From the NCBI GenBank assembly GCA_031268525.1, contig JAIRXA010000049.1, positions 1-23,108 of the forward strand: a stretch of 23,108 bases of DNA. The letters run 5' to 3'. The notes under the pieces were generated by a model that ran no database searches, was not told where the DNA came from, and saw only the letters and a list, made by a program, of their open reading frames with translations. The stretch's first letter is position 1, and every line of letters begins with the position of its first letter. The translations under genes and the position numbers were made by a program. The stretch is from Coriobacteriales bacterium. Its GTDB lineage: Bacteria; Actinomycetota; Coriobacteriia; Coriobacteriales; UBA8131. This document shows positions 22,187 to 23,108 of the stretch, one piece after another.

Positions 22187-23108
22187 TCGCTACGGAACCA
22201 CTGGTCACTTCATCGGCACGTCCGAAGCTTATTCCTTCGGACTGGGACCTGCTGTTGACGGAGATCGTCGCGCATCCCGAGGTACCCTGCTTCATCGTTG
22301 CTCCCGCAGGGTTCGGCAAGACGAGTCTCCTTACGGCGCTGACGCAGCGGTACGGCGCCTCCGGCAAAACCTCTTGGATTGGCGGAACACGAACGGAGCT
22401 TTTAGCGGAGTTGTCAGGCGAGCAGGACGCCCGCGATCGGCTCATCATAATCGATGACTTCAGCTTTCTCGATAGTGAACAGGCAGAGGCTTTCTCCAAC
22501 GAACTCGATACTCTGATCGAGCGGGGCGCTCGGCTTGTCGTGAGCTGCACGCCGGAGCATGACTGCTTTGGCGCACTTCAATCGGACCGTCTGCTCATCG
22601 ACAGCATGCGTCTGTGTGCTGCCACGCGGACACCGACCGCTCCGACCTTCCCAACTGCCACGCGGACACCGACCGCTCCGACCTTCCCAACTGCCACGCA
22701 GGCACCGACCTTCCCAACTGCCACGCGGACACCGACCGCTCCAACCGCTCCGACCTCCCCAGCCGCCACGCAGGCACCGACCTCCCCGGCGTCCCCGACC
22801 TCCCCGGTGTCCCCGGCGCATACATCGGCGCATACTTCGACACACACATCGGAGCACACGTCACCATATGAGCCCGATACCCTTCAAGAGCTCGCTGTCG
22901 ACCCCGCCGCTCCCGCCACCTCCGCGGATGAAGGCATTCCGGTGCTCGACCTGCGATTCTTTGGCGATCTGGTGATCTGGCGCAAAGGCAGACGGATAGA
23001 AGCCGAACTCATGCGTCGTGGGAAGGTGCGGAGTCTGTTCATTCTGCTGGCCTTGAACCTCGGCAGGAGTGTGGCACGCGAGACGATTCTTGAGCGGCTT
23101 TGGCCCGA
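22183..23108 (+). CDS. P-loop NTPase joined by a Thr/Pro repeat linker to a SARP-like winged helix (3' truncated)
   Basis: The 308 visible residues start with a compact P-loop domain: Walker A APAGFGKTS at 40-48 (the form common in MalT/STAND regulators) and a Walker B-like LIIIDD at 87-92. Residues 147 to about 228 are a Thr/Pro/Ala-rich repeat. From about 253 the sequence LRFFGDLVIWRKGR, then KVRSLFILLALNLGRSVARETILERLWP in part, matches the OmpR/SARP winged helix that normally begins BTAD regulators. The gene runs off the window, so a BTAD or sensor domain may follow. Its ATG overlaps the adhesin stop (ATGA), so it is translationally coupled, with GGGAGGGGAG upstream. It is probably a cytoplasmic regulator of the operon. 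NTPase first and winged helix second is an unusual order. The reading frame is continuous to the window end. Confidence 0.75.
   Translation, partial: MIATEPLVTSSARPKLIPSDWDLLLTEIVAHPEVPCFIVAPAGFGKTSLLTALTQRYGASGKTSWIGGTRTELLAELSGEQDARDRLIIIDDFSFLDSEQAEAFSNELDTLIERGARLVVSCTPEHDCFGALQSDRLLIDSMRLCAATRTPTAPTFPTATRTPTAPTFPTATQAPTFPTATRTPTAPTAPTSPAATQAPTSPASPTSPVSPAHTSAHTSTHTSEHTSPYEPDTLQELAVDPAAPATSADEGIPVLDLRFFGDLVIWRKGRRIEAELMRRGKVRSLFILLALNLGRSVARETILERLWP
22621..22791 (+). repeat. 36-bp and 27-bp tandem repeats coding for the Thr/Pro linker
   Basis: A 36-base unit starting GCCACGCGGACACCGACC is present as two identical copies (22621-22656, 22657-22692). A 27-base shortened copy follows (22693-22719), and then two diverged copies from 22720 and 22765. 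Each full unit encodes ATRTPTAPTFPT. All unit lengths are multiples of three. Confidence 0.9.

Noticed and set aside
22621..22791. CRISPR-like direct repeats
   Set aside because: Copies are adjacent with no unique spacers and lie inside a coding frame.
22559..22975. Alternative frames with repeated CHADTDRSDLPN-type products, and minus-strand equivalents
   Set aside because: They are out-of-frame readings of the 36-bp repeats; the frame from 22183 carries Walker motifs before and a winged helix after the repeats.

Overview
The window is GC-rich bacterial DNA, densely coded and almost all on the + strand. The most likely source is an anaerobic, gut-type actinobacterium of the Coriobacteriia (Eggerthellaceae-like). 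This is inferred from three things. A LuxR-type regulator with a large membrane domain lies divergent to a Tat-exported FAD reductase, a layout characteristic of that group. There is a thioester/SpaA adhesin with an LPVTG anchor. There is also a late-stage cobalamin gene set. No rRNA, tRNA, IS element or CRISPR array was seen, and no gap above 300 bases lacks a gene.

Region 1 (1-3661) is a cobalamin lower-ligand and nucleotide-loop operon: cobT, cobU, cobS, a second shortened CobU-like gene carrying an internal 24-bp tandem repeat, and a TIM-barrel sugar-isomerase-like gene. Region 2 (3698-7759) holds a PiT phosphate transporter that is probably translated leaderless, an unusual fusion of a polytopic membrane domain to 5-formyltetrahydrofolate cyclo-ligase, and purB. 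A perfect 18-bp hairpin follows purB. Region 3 (7927-11379) has a family-2-like glycosyltransferase and a LytS/LytTR two-component pair.

Region 4 (11400-12945, mainly - strand) has a small ribbon-helix-helix protein coupled to a coiled-coil protein with a C-terminal membrane anchor. Upstream is a compact intergenic region with a palindromic promoter, short tandem repeats and a bidirectional hairpin terminator. Region 5 (12942-16643) is the divergent pair of membrane LuxR regulator and Tat-lipoprotein FAD reductase, with inverted repeats between them.

Region 6 (16675-23108, truncated by the window end) is a tightly packed operon: two bitopic membrane proteins (one with a Gly/Ser linker and a Cys/His finger-like extracellular end), a 1023-residue thioester adhesin with an odd repetitive cytoplasmic tail, and an NTPase whose Thr/Pro tandem-repeat linker leads into a SARP-like winged helix. 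The promoter in front of this operon shares the pattern TTGACA-N15-ATGCTAGCAT, with identical spacing, with the region upstream of the ribbon-helix-helix gene. I infer that one regulator, possibly the RHH protein, could control both. Regions 4 and 6 together are the best candidate for an undescribed surface adhesion and signalling system; no step of that is proven by sequence alone.
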